Shown here in pieces: positions 51,736 to 63,407 of a stretch of 64,000 nt of DNA; within the stretch, counting starts at the first letter, position 1, and each line of letters starts with the position of its first letter. Source of the DNA: Rhynchopus sp. YZ270_cl-10 (taxonomy: Eukaryota; Euglenozoa; Diplonemea; Diplonemida; Diplonemidae); NCBI GenBank assembly GCA_964035575.1, contig OZ037874.1:1240001-1304000 (forward strand), given 5' to 3'. The translations under genes and the position numbers were made by a program. A model generated the notes under the pieces. The model worked only from the letters and a program-made list of their open reading frames with translations. It was not told the origin of the DNA and searched no databases.

Positions 51736-51925
51736 TTCTTTGTTTTCACCCGCAACGTTTTGTTGTACATTTTCTTTTTTTGTCTTTTTTTTTTTTTTCT
51801 CGTGTGGCGTTTCTTTTGTGGCTTTTAAGGTGGCGTCGCTGGCTCATCTTACTTACGCGAAAAAAAAAAAAAAAAAAAAAAAAAAACGCGAACATCTGTC
51901 GTTTTCCCTTTGCAACGAGAACTCT

Positions 51926-51970
51926 GAGGTGACTAAGCAAAACGAGAGGCTTTGGTTCATCTTTTATCTT
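51926..51970 (+). repeat. M1 hairpin motif
   Basis: GAGGTGACTAAGC, AAAACGAGAG loop, GCTTTGG, then TTCATCTTTTATC. Confidence 0.6.
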
Positions 51971-52002
51971 TTTTTTTTTTTGTCCACTGTACCAGGGTAT
52001 TA

Positions 52003-53074
52003 CATACATTGAAATCCCCGGGAGTCGCGGAGACTCTCCACTGGTGTTTTCGAGAGTTTTAGCGATTAAAAAAAAAGAAAAAAAATTCGCGATTAATCGC
52101 GAATTTGTGAAAAACTCTCGAAAACTCTCCAATTTAAAAAAAAACTCTCCAAAACTCTCCAATACTCCCCGATTTAAAAAAAATACTCTCGAAAACTCTC
52201 CAATTTATAAAATAAAAATTTGCGATTAATCGCGAATTTATGAAAAAATCTCGAAAACTGGGCCATCTATGAACGGGGAGAGATTTTTTCACAAGCTCTC
52301 ACTACGTTCCGAGGGGGTTTTTGTACTTTAGTGGTGTGGCTGGCAACATGTATTCTGTGGTGGTCAAAAGTGCAATGTTCCTTCTCCAATGGATTTATTG
52401 GGTGTACTGCTATACTGGGACAATATGGTCAGATCACTCTTCAAACCACCTGGAAAAGTGCACGGCATCTAAAAATTTCCGCCTGCGGCGGGAAGCCTCG
52501 ACCCGTTTTCACCCTTTTCTTGTTCCTTATCCCCATATTTAAAATAGCCCTGCTTTCATGTGGTGGTATGCTTCCGTGCTGGTATGGTGTACCATTTTGC
52601 GCCCAGAGTAATTTAAGCGTAATTATATCTTAAACAGGTGTGGATAATTCCCAAGCGCGGAATTAACCCGTCGCATTTGTGATCGACCTGTGGGCTCGTT
52701 TGCTCATGTCCGCCACCACTGTGCCGCCTAAAGCGAGGCTTATCACCCCTCTGTCGTGGTGGGTGCATTTTGCGAATCAATCGGTAGGTGTAATGTGAGT
52801 ACGTAGACTGAACGTGTGCCCAGGTAGGCACAGGTCAGATGCGGATAGCACCAGGTGTGCACGGTTGTGTTTGGGGTAAAATGCTACAAAAAATCGCGAT
52901 TTTACTCCCGGGGATTAATCGCGAATTTTGTCGCGATTAATCGCGAAAACTCTCCGTAAAAAAAAAAAAAAACACTCTCGAAAACTCTCGAAACCAAAAA
53001 AACACTCACGGGGAGTTCGTTTTTTTTGATTTTTTGCCAAACTCCCCGTGACTCCCCGGGATTTCAATGTATGA
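52003..53074. mobile_element. TIR element T4, nested in the left end of T5
   Basis: Inverted ends CATACATTGAAATCCC followed by GGGAGTC.CGG. The target duplication is GTATT or GTATTA (51997-52002 and 53075-53080). Subterminal arrays of ACTCTCGAAA and the palindrome ATTCGCGATTAATCGCGAAT lie at 52040-52260 and 52890-53000. Removing T4 restores a left end of T5 identical to its right end. No coding sequence. Confidence 0.85.
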
Positions 53075-53339
53075 GTATTAGGGTGAAAATCCAAAATTCC
53101 GGGAAAAAACTGGTTTTTCTGGTTTTCTCTCCTGGGTGGCGAAAACTAGTGTTTCCGGCGAAAACCTCCACCGTTGACGGACACAGTCACCTTTTTCGGG
53201 TTTTTCGGGGGTGGGGTCAGTGTCTTATCCAAGAATCCAGATTTCAAAATATTTTTCGGCGCTGCTGACCCAGGGTAGACTGGGTACATATGGGAACAGA
53301 GGGACTATGTTTTTTTTTTTTGCGGAGCAAAAAAAAAAC

Positions 53340-53395
53340 TTATAGCGGAGTTCATCCTCAGGTGTCTACACTAATACAACCAAGTTTTCAAAAAA
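53340..53395 (+). repeat. M2 hairpin motif
   Basis: TAGCGGAGTTCATCCTCAGG, then TGTCTACACTAATACAACC, then AAGTTTTC and poly(A). Confidence 0.7.
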
Positions 53396-53783
53396 ACATA
53401 AAATGGCGCCGCAGGCGAAAATTTTTGAGGGTACGGTGTAAAAATCTAGCTTTTTACACCACATAGCCACTCAAACGAACCCTTTTTTGCGGAGCAAAAA
53501 ATGAAAAATGGCGCCGCAGGCAAAAAAAAAATCAAGGAACAGCCATTTCCCAAAGGCACTCCCGTGGTTCAACCACGGTTCTACCAGGCGGGGAAAAAAT
53601 GAGGGGGAAAAAATCGAGTCCGCCCTAATCTGGGGACGACATTTACAGAAAGGCCTGGTGAAAAGTGTCGGTTTTTTTTCCCCCTCCAGATTTCTCTGTT
53701 TTTTTTTTTTTTTTTTGAAAACCAGTTTTTGGAAAAACTGGTTTTCAAAACCAGTTTTTTTAACCACCCTAATACCCTGACTG

Positions 53784-53908
53784 CACAGTGGGTACAGATA
53801 GTTTGCGCTTAAAGAAAGGGCGGAATGGAAATCGATAGGCGGAATTAACTTTTTAGGTGTAATTTTCTTTGGCAGTTTTCTTAGGCGAAATTTTCTGTAC
53901 CCACTGTA
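53784..53908. mobile_element. 125-bp mariner-type MITE, family X copy 2
   Basis: Ends CACAGTGGGTACAGA and, inverted, TACAGTGGGTACAGA. The inside reads GGCGGAATGGAAATCGAT then GGCGGAATT, as in 31579-31672. Confidence 0.75.
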
Positions 53909-54140
53909 TTTTAGATTTTTCTCTCTTCTCTTTTTGTATTTTTGTGTCCCAGTGCTTGATGGGGTGGGAAGAGGAAGAGGAGGAGGATGTGTGCTAATAG
54001 ATACCTCTTCTCTTGCCCCCCCTTTCTTGCAAACGATTAGTCTCATCTGATTACTCAAATAACCCCCTTCTGGTGAAAGTATGCTAACCTTATTTGGGGC
54101 GCCTCTCTTTTTGCGAATATTATAAAAAAATTACAAAAAT

Positions 54141-55005
54141 TGGTGTGGCTAAATCCAGTACAAAAACAGTACAAAACAACTACAAAAGAAGTACAAAAAT
54201 TACACTTTATTTTTGGGGTGTTTTTTGCGAAAAATTATTTCCCTGTATAAACTTTTTGGGGGGTCGGAGTCGGGGGGTCGGGGGGAAATTTTTCTTTTTT
54301 GGCCCCCAAAAAATTGGGGGAAAATTTTTTTTTCTCTATTCTCGGGAGTCCGTGCGTGCTGTGATGGGGTCACTTTGCGCTGAGAAATGTGTATTTTTGA
54401 CCTAAAATGCATGTGTCAGTTTTTACAGGGCATTTTCAGGTTTAGTGTAAAATATGGTCAGCACTTGACCACTGAGGGTAAAGTGCAAAGTAAACGTGGG
54501 GGCAGTTTGCATAGCTGCGAACTTTGCTGCATGTTGTGACCCCACCATTTTACGGACGGAGCTCGTAGAACCCAATGAGGAGTGAGAAAGAAGAAGGAAG
54601 CATGCAGCATGGCCAACGAAAAAAGTAGCGTACCGTGCGCCTGCGGCGCAAGATTGCAGCCCACCCTTTCCCATGACATAGTTCAGCACAAATGTGCAAA
54701 TATAAGCGCAATTTTTTGAAATGTTGCGCACCGTGGCTTCGCCAGAAACTTTCGTTCTAGCAAAATACGTAGGTAAAATTTAACGGAACTGACGATAATT
54801 ACCAACGACAGTGCCAATTTATGTCGACATTTTTCAGAAATGTTGCGTACCGTGGCTTCGCCAGGAACTTTTGGGCCATGACTTGGGGCGATTGGGAAAG
54901 TACGAATTGGTACCAAAAATAAAAAAAACCCCCTTTTTTGGGTATACAAAAAAAATACAAAAGAAGTACAAAAATTACACTTTATTTTTGGAGTTAGCCA
55001 CACCA
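54141..55005. mobile_element. TIR element T6 (865 bp)
   Basis: Inverted ends TGGTGTGGCTAA plus TCCA after one mismatch, flanked by the 5-bp duplication AAAAT (54136-54140 and 55006-55010). Unusually, both ends also carry the same direct repeat ACAAAAGAAGTACAAAAATT followed by ACACTTTATTTTTGG. Inside, two direct copies of an ACCGTGGCTTCGCCAG block lie 120 bases apart (54718 and 54838). No gene. Confidence 0.85.
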
Positions 55006-55120
55006 AAAATATGTGGAATTTTTTTTTTCGTGGACGTTTTTCCTTTGACGGAACACCCACAATACAAAAAAGCAAAAAAAAAAAAAATTAATTTTTTTTT
55101 TATTCCTCCCCCTCTCTTAT

Positions 55121-55165
55121 AAGGTAGCCAAGCGAGAGGCTGAGGCTCATCTTGTAAACTTTTTG
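55121..55165 (+). repeat. M1 hairpin motif, stem variant AGCC / GGCT
   Basis: AAGGTAGCCAAGCGAGAGGC, TGAGG, then CTCATCTTGTAAACTTTTTG. Confidence 0.6.
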
Positions 55166-55543
55166 TTTATTTTCTTTTCTTCCAGTGCCCCACACCACAC
55201 TTAGAGGGTACGGCGCTGTTCAGGTTCACAACTATACACATTTCATCTTTCATCTTTCAACTTGAACCCCCTTTTTTTGGTGAAATCTTTGAAAAGAAAA
55301 GGGACTTTGGTGTGCCCGAAAGGCCCAATGTCTTTTTCTTCTTTTTAGAGTTATTGGTGAAACCATTCTTTTCTTCTTTTTTGTTTAGGCAAAGCACTGT
55401 GACCTTACCATTTTTTTTTCTTTTCTTTCACTGGTGGTTCTTTTCATTTGTTGTATTACAAAAAAATAAGGAACTGCCCCCCCTTAGGTGTTGCATCTTT
55501 TGGATCACCTGATAATTGTTTCTCTCTTTTCTTGCTTTATCCA

Positions 55544-55638
55544 CCTGGTTTTTGCCCCGCAGATAGGGCGCGGAAAGGACCGTGCAGGCGCCGTGAGTGT
55601 ACGGTCCTATCCGCGCCTATCCGTGGGGTAAAAATCAG
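55544..55638. mobile_element. 95-bp palindromic element
   Basis: Left arm CTGGTTTTTGCCCCGCAGAT then AGGGCGCGGAAAGGACCGT; the right arm is its near-complete inverse. Probably a foldback MITE; no clear duplication seen. Confidence 0.7.
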
Positions 55639-56525
55639 ATGGTTTTAAGTGGCCCATATGTCAGGGTGAGAAATGCTTATCTCCCTCTCTGATAATTTCC
55701 GAACATCAATACGGTATCCACTGAACATGCGAAAAAAAAAAAAAAATTCTCCCCAACCCCGCACCCAATCCAAAAAAAAACTGCAATTGACGCGAAACTT
55801 TTCGTGACAATTTTTTACAGAAAAGTTGTGATTTCTCTGTAGTGTGAAACATTGTCTTTTTGTGTGGACAAAAGAAAACGCGAAAAATATTTTGACACAA
55901 AAAAACCCCACCTTTTTTTTTTTGACAAAAATGTCAAAAAAAATGTTCGGATTTTTGAAATCATTTCTTATTTACCATTTCTCTTATAGAATTGTTCACT
56001 CCTTGTAGTGGGTGGTTCTATGATCGTCTCCGTGAGACACACAGCAGGCCGTGAGCGCTTGTGAAAGTCTGTGGGAGCATGTAGACAGCAAAAGGGGGCA
56101 TTCATTCTTCATTTTCTTTATGTTTTTTTTTCTTCAAAAAAGGGGAAATGATATTTACCCATCACTGGCGGAAAAGTGGATTGTCGAAACAACACAAAAA
56201 AAAAAAAACTGCCACGTGAACTACCATCGACACCGGACAGTACAAAAAAAAAGGGGCTTTGTTCCTATATTGATGGACAAACATCATTGGGTTGGTGACA
56301 TCCCATGCAGTGAACTGTTCATTTCCTCCAGCATTCACTGCTACCTTTCGCTGCTCCGATAGAGCCTAGGACAGCGGATTTTATCGAGCTCCTCGGCACT
56401 TAGACAAATGATACGGTTTCTTGTTATCTTTTTTTTTTTTTGCGAATTGCTTTGCGAAATTTTTGCGCTTTTTTTTGCGCGGTTGACGACAAAAAAAAAG
56501 GGTGAAGACTGACATACATTTTTTT

Positions 56526-56575
56526 AAAGGTGACTCAGCACGAGAGGCTTAGGATCATCTTATAAACTTTTCTCT
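56526..56575 (+). repeat. M1 hairpin motif
   Basis: AAAGGTGACTCAGC, ACGAGAG, GCTTAGG, then ATCATCTTATAAACTTTTC. Confidence 0.7.
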
Positions 56576-58401
56576 TTTTTTTTTGTCGTCCATTATTAAT
56601 CCACTTCTCTCTGGCTCGCTCTCTTCTCTCTCTTTTTTCTATTCCTTTCTTATGATTGTCTGTGTCGCTCACAGGACCCACTTATTGTTCTTCTCTGTCA
56701 CCTGACTTTCTTTTTTTTTTTCTACCAACGATTAGTCTAGATTTAGAGGTACGTTCATTCAAGCTATAGATGTGTGGCATTATTCTGATCATATATCTTG
56801 GGTTCGACAACCCCGCGGAGAAACCAGTTGCCTGTCTCGTCCCGCCGATGAACGGTGAGGCGTTTGCACCTTCAACTTCTCTTTTTTTCTATTTTTTTTT
56901 CTTCAAACAGTTGGTCCGTTGCGTAACAGAGCTGTGTGTGCTGTTCTTCTGACAACAGGACCCCCCCCCCCCATCTGGACCAGGTTTATTTCAAATACAC
57001 CCATAGAGCTTTTAAATACAATCAGCACATAGACCCATTCCCAGAACACTGATTTCTCAAGGAACCCCTGATTTTTTAGGGGGGAAGAAGGAAAAAAACC
57101 GGCGGGGAAAAAGTCTTGGAGAAATACCATTTTTTGGTAAACAAATTGTTGTTTCTTCAATGATGAATCGCAGGTTGAGTGAATGACAACACCTCCCCCA
57201 TTTATTTTTGCCAGTTGTGCACAGCACAAAGCACTTCAAAACAAACAGAATTTTTTTTTTTTTGAAAACTCCCCATTTTTGCCCAGTTAGCGAATGAGAG
57301 GAAGATAGCTTTCCTTTTTCTTGGAGCTTCCCAGAACCATAAAATGCTCCGTTCCTAAGGAAAGGCAAAAAAAAAAGGTTTTCAAAAAAAGGCGGAAAAT
57401 TATTTTGCGAAAAAAGAACTAAGAAACACAACCAGGGAAACACAACGACGTTTATTATTACATATACCAATGTATAGTTACCCACGAGGTGACTGTACAG
57501 CAGTTTCATGATTTTGTTTATTTATTTTTTTACTTTGAGATCTGTATCAGGCTTTTTTGCTCTGTCTTTTGTGATATTATTTTTGTTATGTTTAGACCGG
57601 ACACAAACCAGGCGCAAAGCACCTTGTTACCGTCTTTAACTCCTCTTTTTTGTTTTGTTTTGTTTTTTTGTTTTTTTTCCCTGATGTTGATGACCCTTAT
57701 ACCTGTGCTACCAATTTATTGATTGCATATGTTGAAATACTTTTTCCTGATTTTGAGAGGCTCATTTTTTATAATAGTTTTTCTTCTTCTCTCTTGTTTC
57801 TTTTGCTTTTTTTTTTTTTTTTTTGTTGTTTTCTTGTTGATCGCACGATCACCACCTCACCCCACCCCCTTGGTTAAGGACCTAAAAAAGCTAAACAAAC
57901 ACAAACACAAAATAGCAAAAACAAAGAGTACAAACATAACAACAAACATTTTCAACCACCTCACCCCACCCCCTTTTCACCCCTTTCTCACTGACGACTA
58001 TAAAAAAAGATGCAGAAAATTGTAATATTTTGTAAACCGAAGAATAAGTGGGGGGTAAAAAAAAGAGCTCCAGACGTTTGTGAAAACATAAATCTTCAAA
58101 TAAAAAGAAATCTATTTTTTGTCTCAATCTTTGGGGAAATTTTGCCACTTACCAACTTGCCTTTGTTTTTCTTTTCTTTTCTTTTCTTTTTTCCCTTTTT
58201 TTTTTTTCTTTTTTCTGGGAATTTGACAACTAGTTGCTTATCGAAGATCCTGCTCGTGACATAAACGTTCACTTTTCTTGTTCTTTTTTCTTTTCTTTTC
58301 TGACGACAGGTGATTCATCTCTAAGCAACGTTATTCAACAAGAAGCAGCTATCTCTCTTGCCATTTATAGCTACATTCCCTATTTTTCTTAAAGATATGT
58401 G

Positions 58402-58601
58402 TACACGACGGTGAAGTATAGTACATTACAAGTGAAGTTACTAGTAACGTTACAAGTGAAAAACCGTTACAAGTGAGTTACAAGTGGGCTACATGAATTT
58501 CAGGCAAAATCAGGTGGTAACTGGTGGGTTACAAGTGGGTTACATGTAACAAAAGTTACATGTAACCCCACTTGTAACACCCGTTACTTCACCGTCGTGT
58601 A
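58402..58601. mobile_element. TIR element T7 (200 bp), inserted in an M1 motif
   Basis: Perfect 17-bp ends TACACGACGGTGAAGTA, flanked by TGTG (58398-58401 and 58602-58605). Filled with GTTACAAGTG repeats and a GTTACATGTAAC palindrome pair. Removing it restores an M1 with stem ATGTGC / GCACAT. Confidence 0.85.
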
Positions 58602-58640
58602 TGTGCACGAGAGGCACATCACTTCATCTTTCAAATTTTC
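58602..58640 (+). repeat. M1 hairpin motif, stem variant ATGTGC / GCACAT (split)
   Basis: Its first bases lie left of T7 (TTAAAGATATGTG, 58389-58401). It then continues GCACGAGAGGCACATC and TTCATCTTTCAAATTTTC. Confidence 0.65.
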
Positions 58641-60472
58641 TCTTTTACTCCATATTTCTCAAACAACCACGTTTTTTTACGATTATCCCCTTATCCCTTC
58701 TTGGGAATCCATGCTGTGTGTGAAAACCGGTAAAATAATGCCAACAAAAAAAAAAAGATAAAATCTGCAGATTAAATTGTCATTTTTGACAACGGTGATT
58801 TTGTCGAACCTACAAAAAGAAGAAGTTTTATTTTTTTTTTTTTTGACAAAATCTTATCTCTCTTTTCTCTCTTCACCATTTCCTCCCCCCTTTTTTTTTG
58901 TGATTTCACATCATGACAAATGATAATAAAGACCAGAATAATTACACTTTTTGGTTTCTTTTCAAACAATTTTTTTTTTGTTTGAAAGGGATTTCTTTTT
59001 TTTCACTCTTTTTGAGACAATTTGTCATTTTTCAACCCTGATGATGATGATGATGAGAGAAATTGATGAAAGAAGATGTCAAACAAAAAAAAATCGTTTT
59101 TTTTTTTTGGCTAAAACAGTACGTCTGGTTGTGGTTTGAGTAGATCTTCCCCACCCCCCCACCCGAGATAAGAAAAGGACTGTGTATTACATTAGATATG
59201 AAGAACAAAAAAAACCATTTTTCTTTTAATTTATATGCTTTCAAATTTTATTTGAAAGTATATGAATTTGTCTTTTGTTCTGTTTTATGATTCGGTTTTT
59301 TGTGGAGATGGCATCCTTTTGTGAAAGAGTATTCACACAAACACAAAAAACAAAGGGAACGACTATGGTCGATGTCAACATTGGTTAAAAGAAATTGTAC
59401 ATCTAAAGTAAGGCGGGAATTCGATTTTGGGTGTACTATGTTCTTTACCCACTGTGTCCACTGAAATAACCAACCAACAGATTAAAAAATCGCGCGCAGA
59501 CCAGTTGTATGGCTGTGTTGTAATATTTCAACCAAAACAGAAAAAAAGGAAGAAAAAAAAAATGAAAATACAATGTCCATGTACTCTCATGTCCTTGATA
59601 AGTCTCGTTTCATCGCACCCATGGAAACATCCCCTACCTTTCCTCTGCTCCTTACCCCATTTTTTTTCTTCTTTTTTAAACCACGCTTATTCCTCTGAGT
59701 GAGTGTACATTTTTTTTTTAAGGTGACTAAGCACGATTGATGAAATAACCAATGTTCAAAACATTAAGTAATCTAATCAGACTCAGTACGAGAAGGCTTA
59801 GGATCATAAACTTTTCTTTTTTTTTTTTTTGTCTTTTTTTTTAAACCTATTGTCTGATGTTTTAATATGCTACATACCCCCCTCCCGATTCCCCTCGACA
59901 GTGTGTTAGTTAGGCATATTATGTGTTTTTTCCCCCTCTTTTTCATTTTTCACCTTTTTCTTTTGTAGTTCTTTTGTGGATCACACAAAAATTTTTCAAG
60001 TGTAGACTCTTAATGCAAAAAACTACGTTTTTCCCCCCTTTTTTTCTTTTCAAAAAAAAAAATCCCCCTCTTCCCTCTTGCCATCGTTTTTTTTTTTTTT
60101 TTTTGTTTTTTTTTTCTCCCAATTTTAAAACGTTACATCCCCACATCCCCACATCCCCACATCCCCAAAAACTAACAAAAAAAAAAAAGCTTCAAAAGTG
60201 TCACTTGTCGTTCCCTCACCCCCCTTCTTGTAGTTGTTTGATGCGTTGACGCTTCCACACGACGGAGCACGGTTGGGTGAGTGAACGACGTGACACTTTC
60301 CGCTCACAAAGTAGTGTGCGTAATAAAAAAAACCCCATCCATTCAAAACCCCTGTTTTTTTACCCCTTTCAGGTATGCATTGTAATATTCATTCATATTT
60401 GAAAGAAAAAAAACGAAGTGAAATTAAAAAAAAAACCCCCCATCTCTCCGTCAGTTCTTCCTCTCCATTTGT

Positions 60473-60518
<46 letters not shown>

Positions 60519-62446
60519 TTTTTGACAAGAGCTCGGTTGTGGTTGGTTTTGCTCGCTAGAGTTTCCCCGCAAAGATTATTCGTTTCATTGAGTGACTTTC
60601 GGGGAAATCTGTCTACCAGACAACTAGCAAAGGGAAAGCAAAAAAAAAGAAATAATTTTGCGGTCAAATCAGACACTTACCCGAGCTCTCTCAAAAAAAA
60701 ATAGGGAAAAAAAAAACCCCCCACAAAAAAAAAAAAAAAAGAAAAGAAACCCGTGGAAAGTCCCCAATGTGAGAAGTAGAAAAAAAAAAAGTATTCAGAA
60801 GTTGGGGGGAAAAAAAAACCCCAAAAACCAAAAACAAAAAATGATAATTTGTCCTTGTAAAGAAAAACACAATGTAATCACGTTGTCTCAACAACAACAA
60901 AAAAAAAGTCTTCACAGAAAATCAGTTTAGACAGCGCGAGAGAGAAAAAAAAAAATCCTCGATTTTTTTTGGGTGGGGTTTTTTTCTCTCTCTTTTTTTT
61001 TCAAAATATTTTTTTTTAGTGATTACGTCCGTAGAAGCGTGGTCACTTTGTTCAAATCTTTTTATCTTTTCCCCCTTCACTTTTTTTTTGCATTATTTTT
61101 GCGCTGAGAGCCACTTTATTATTTTTGTTGAATTTTTGTTCGTTTACACAATAAAATGAAATTCAAAGAATGTCGGGACGTTTTTCTTTAAATTAATTTA
61201 GAAGGGTAGATGAAAACAACCACGCAAAATAAAGATACTGAAAGACAACTGACTGCTTACACAACTGATTATCGAAAATAGAAACTTAACACTCATCACA
61301 CGAAACAACCCCATGGGAGAGGTTTGTGGTGAAACGCACACACCTCGACCTGGTTTGGTGAGGCGTGGGGCTCTGCAGCGCGGTTCGTCCCCAGAACTGC
61401 GAAGTGTGTTCAAAAAAAATGCTTTCTATTTCCTCCTTCATTTCATGAGGTGACAACAAAAAAAAAAGCACTTCTCTCTCTAAATATGTTATGTTACTAT
61501 CGTTCAGGTTTGTCTTTATTTAAACTTTTGTTTGTTTGTTTTTTTTTTTGGTATATTTCCAACATTATTTGTAAGATAGTTTACACAATATGGGTCACGA
61601 AAAAGGGGGGAGATGAATTTTTGTTCAAGCCCTTTTCAGATGACCCAACATAAATTTTCAATTTTTTTTTTTTATCCATGAATGTATTTTATCCACTTTT
61701 TAAAAAAATCCACCCTCCTAACATTGTATTCTATTGTAGTATTGTTTTTTTGTTTTTTTGTTTGTTTTTTCTGTTTTTGTTTTATTTATATTCACCACAC
61801 AGCTGCGCTGTAAAAAAATAAGGTATTCTTTTTGTTTGTATTTGAAAAAAAAAAAAAAAAATGTGTATGCACAAAAATGAGTGCATACAGTGGTGGAGAC
61901 CTATTCATTATTTCAACTTTTTTTGCGTGGTTGCTTTTGATTTATTTTATTTTTTTTTGTCGGGCCCTCAGCGCTTCCGGCGGGTTTTTGTACATTTTTT
62001 AATATTGTTACACATTTTACCTTTTTTTTAGATCTCACATTTTTTTAATGCTGTGCTGTGCTCGGAATTTTTAACTCGCCCCCCCCGCTTCCCTGCAAAA
62101 AAAAATAGCAACTCTCATTTAAAAGAGTTATCCCCGCCACCACAGTTATGAACCATACTTACCTAGCTTGAAGAGAGAAAAAAAAGGGTGCGTCGAAGTG
62201 ATTGTGTCTTTATGTACGGGCCTCGAGCCATCACTGTACAGATTGCCGCATCACCAATGCGTTTTTCTTCAGGGGTTCTTTTTGTTCTTTTTTAAACACT
62301 TTTCAGCTTTTTTTGGTTTTTTTGAAATCTCCCGATCCCATCTAACAATGAGCACAACGCAAAACAAAGCAAAAAACTTCATAAAAAAACCCATTCAAAC
62401 CACTCATTCGTCGACCTTCTTTATCATGATTTTTTGTGATTGTTTT
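58641..62446 (+). other. Gene-poor stretch
   Basis: Homopolymer-rich, including a T run of about 43 at 60475-60517 and an ATG-repeat (ATGATGATGATG) at 59040. A disrupted M1 is at 59719-59820. No supported gene. Confidence 0.5.
59719..59820 (+). repeat. M1 motif, partly duplicated or interrupted
   Basis: AAGGTGACTAAGCACGA is followed by about 45 unrelated bases. A second start CAGACTCAGTACGAGAAGGC then runs into TTAGGATCATAAAC. Confidence 0.6.
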
Positions 62447-62500
62447 AAAGGTGACTAAGCACGAGAGAGGCTTAGGTTCATCTTATAAACAATTTTCTTT
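62447..62500 (+). repeat. M1 hairpin motif
   Basis: AAAGGTGACTAAGC, ACGAGAGAG, GCTTAGG, then TTCATCTTATAAAC. Complete six-base stem. Confidence 0.7.
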
Positions 62501-62991
62501 TCTTCTTCTTCTTGTCATTTTTTGTCTGTTTTTCGAAGACTTTTTTTGTTGTTTTCTTTTTTAAATCAAATGGTACTACACCATTTACCGTGTATCCAAT
62601 ACAAAACAAAATCAGTGCTACAGACAAACATGACAACGCTAACCACGACTGCCACGGCAGAGCGGGGTCCCTAACGGTTCACTGGAGGGGGGATCCACAT
62701 ACATATTGTGTATTCAATACAAAACAAAATCAACAGATTATCAATAAGCTTAGCAATATTATCCGCTTTATGGATGGCAGTCTGTGTGTGCATCCATTGA
62801 GAACCCACATTTTTCATCTTTCCCGTTTCTTTTCCCCCCCCTTTTAAAACAAAATCACCCCCTTCCCCAATTTTTTTCTTGAACTTTGGTTTTCTTTTTC
62901 CCCTGCTCTTCAACAATAAACAACTACATAGCATGAGATGCGGATTTGGACCGTGCAAGACTGCTTTCTTGCGAAATTATCAAAAAAAAAA

Positions 62992-63070
62992 GGACAGTGG
63001 TGATTGCACAACTGTGGCAACACAACCGAGGCAACTACACTACTCCAACAATTTATCAAAAAAAAAAATA
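62992..63070. repeat. Dispersed repeat R6, copy 2
   Basis: Matches 30855-30935 over about 70 bases, ending in the same poly(A) tract. Confidence 0.75.
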
Positions 63071-63407
63071 AAAAAAGAACAGAAGAAAGAAAAAAAAACG
63101 AAAGAAACCCCACCCATAGAGCATCACACAGCACACGAATATCCTGGATTTTTCCCTCCTGGATCAAAAAAAAAAATCTCTTTTTTTTTTGAATTTTTTT
63201 AGCAAACTTTTTTATTTTTTTAGAAAAAATCGGTATTTCTATGATCTTCAAAAGATGGCTTTTGTGTAGCACAAAAAAATGATATTCACATTTTGCTGCC
63301 ACTGTTGCATCAGATTTGTGAGTTTTGTTGAGAACAAATCTTCAAAAAAAGGGGGAGGGGAAAAAAAAAACTACACTAATACAACCAAGTATTCAATTAA
63401 CTCCCCC

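Larger units (their letters stand above)
51513..51992 (+). other. Intergenic with two M1 motifs
   Basis: M1 at 51688-51735 and 51926-51970, with T and A homopolymer runs. No gene seen. Confidence 0.6.
51993..53779. mobile_element. TIR element T5, interrupted by T4
   Basis: Inverted ends CAGGGTATTAGGGTG. The left end is split by T4; the right end is at 53765-53779. The subterminal region has palindromes built on AAAACCAGTTTTT (53100-53130 and 53715-53760), including a 14-bp-stem hairpin. It also contains an M2 at 53340-53395 and a segment matching the reverse strand near 9015-9135. Confidence 0.7.
55011..58400 (+). other. Gene-poor stretch with two M1 motifs and a small palindrome
   Basis: M1 at 55121-55165 and 56526-56575, and an inverted-repeat element at 55544-55638. 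The rest is T-rich with many short meaningless frames. No supported gene. Confidence 0.5.
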
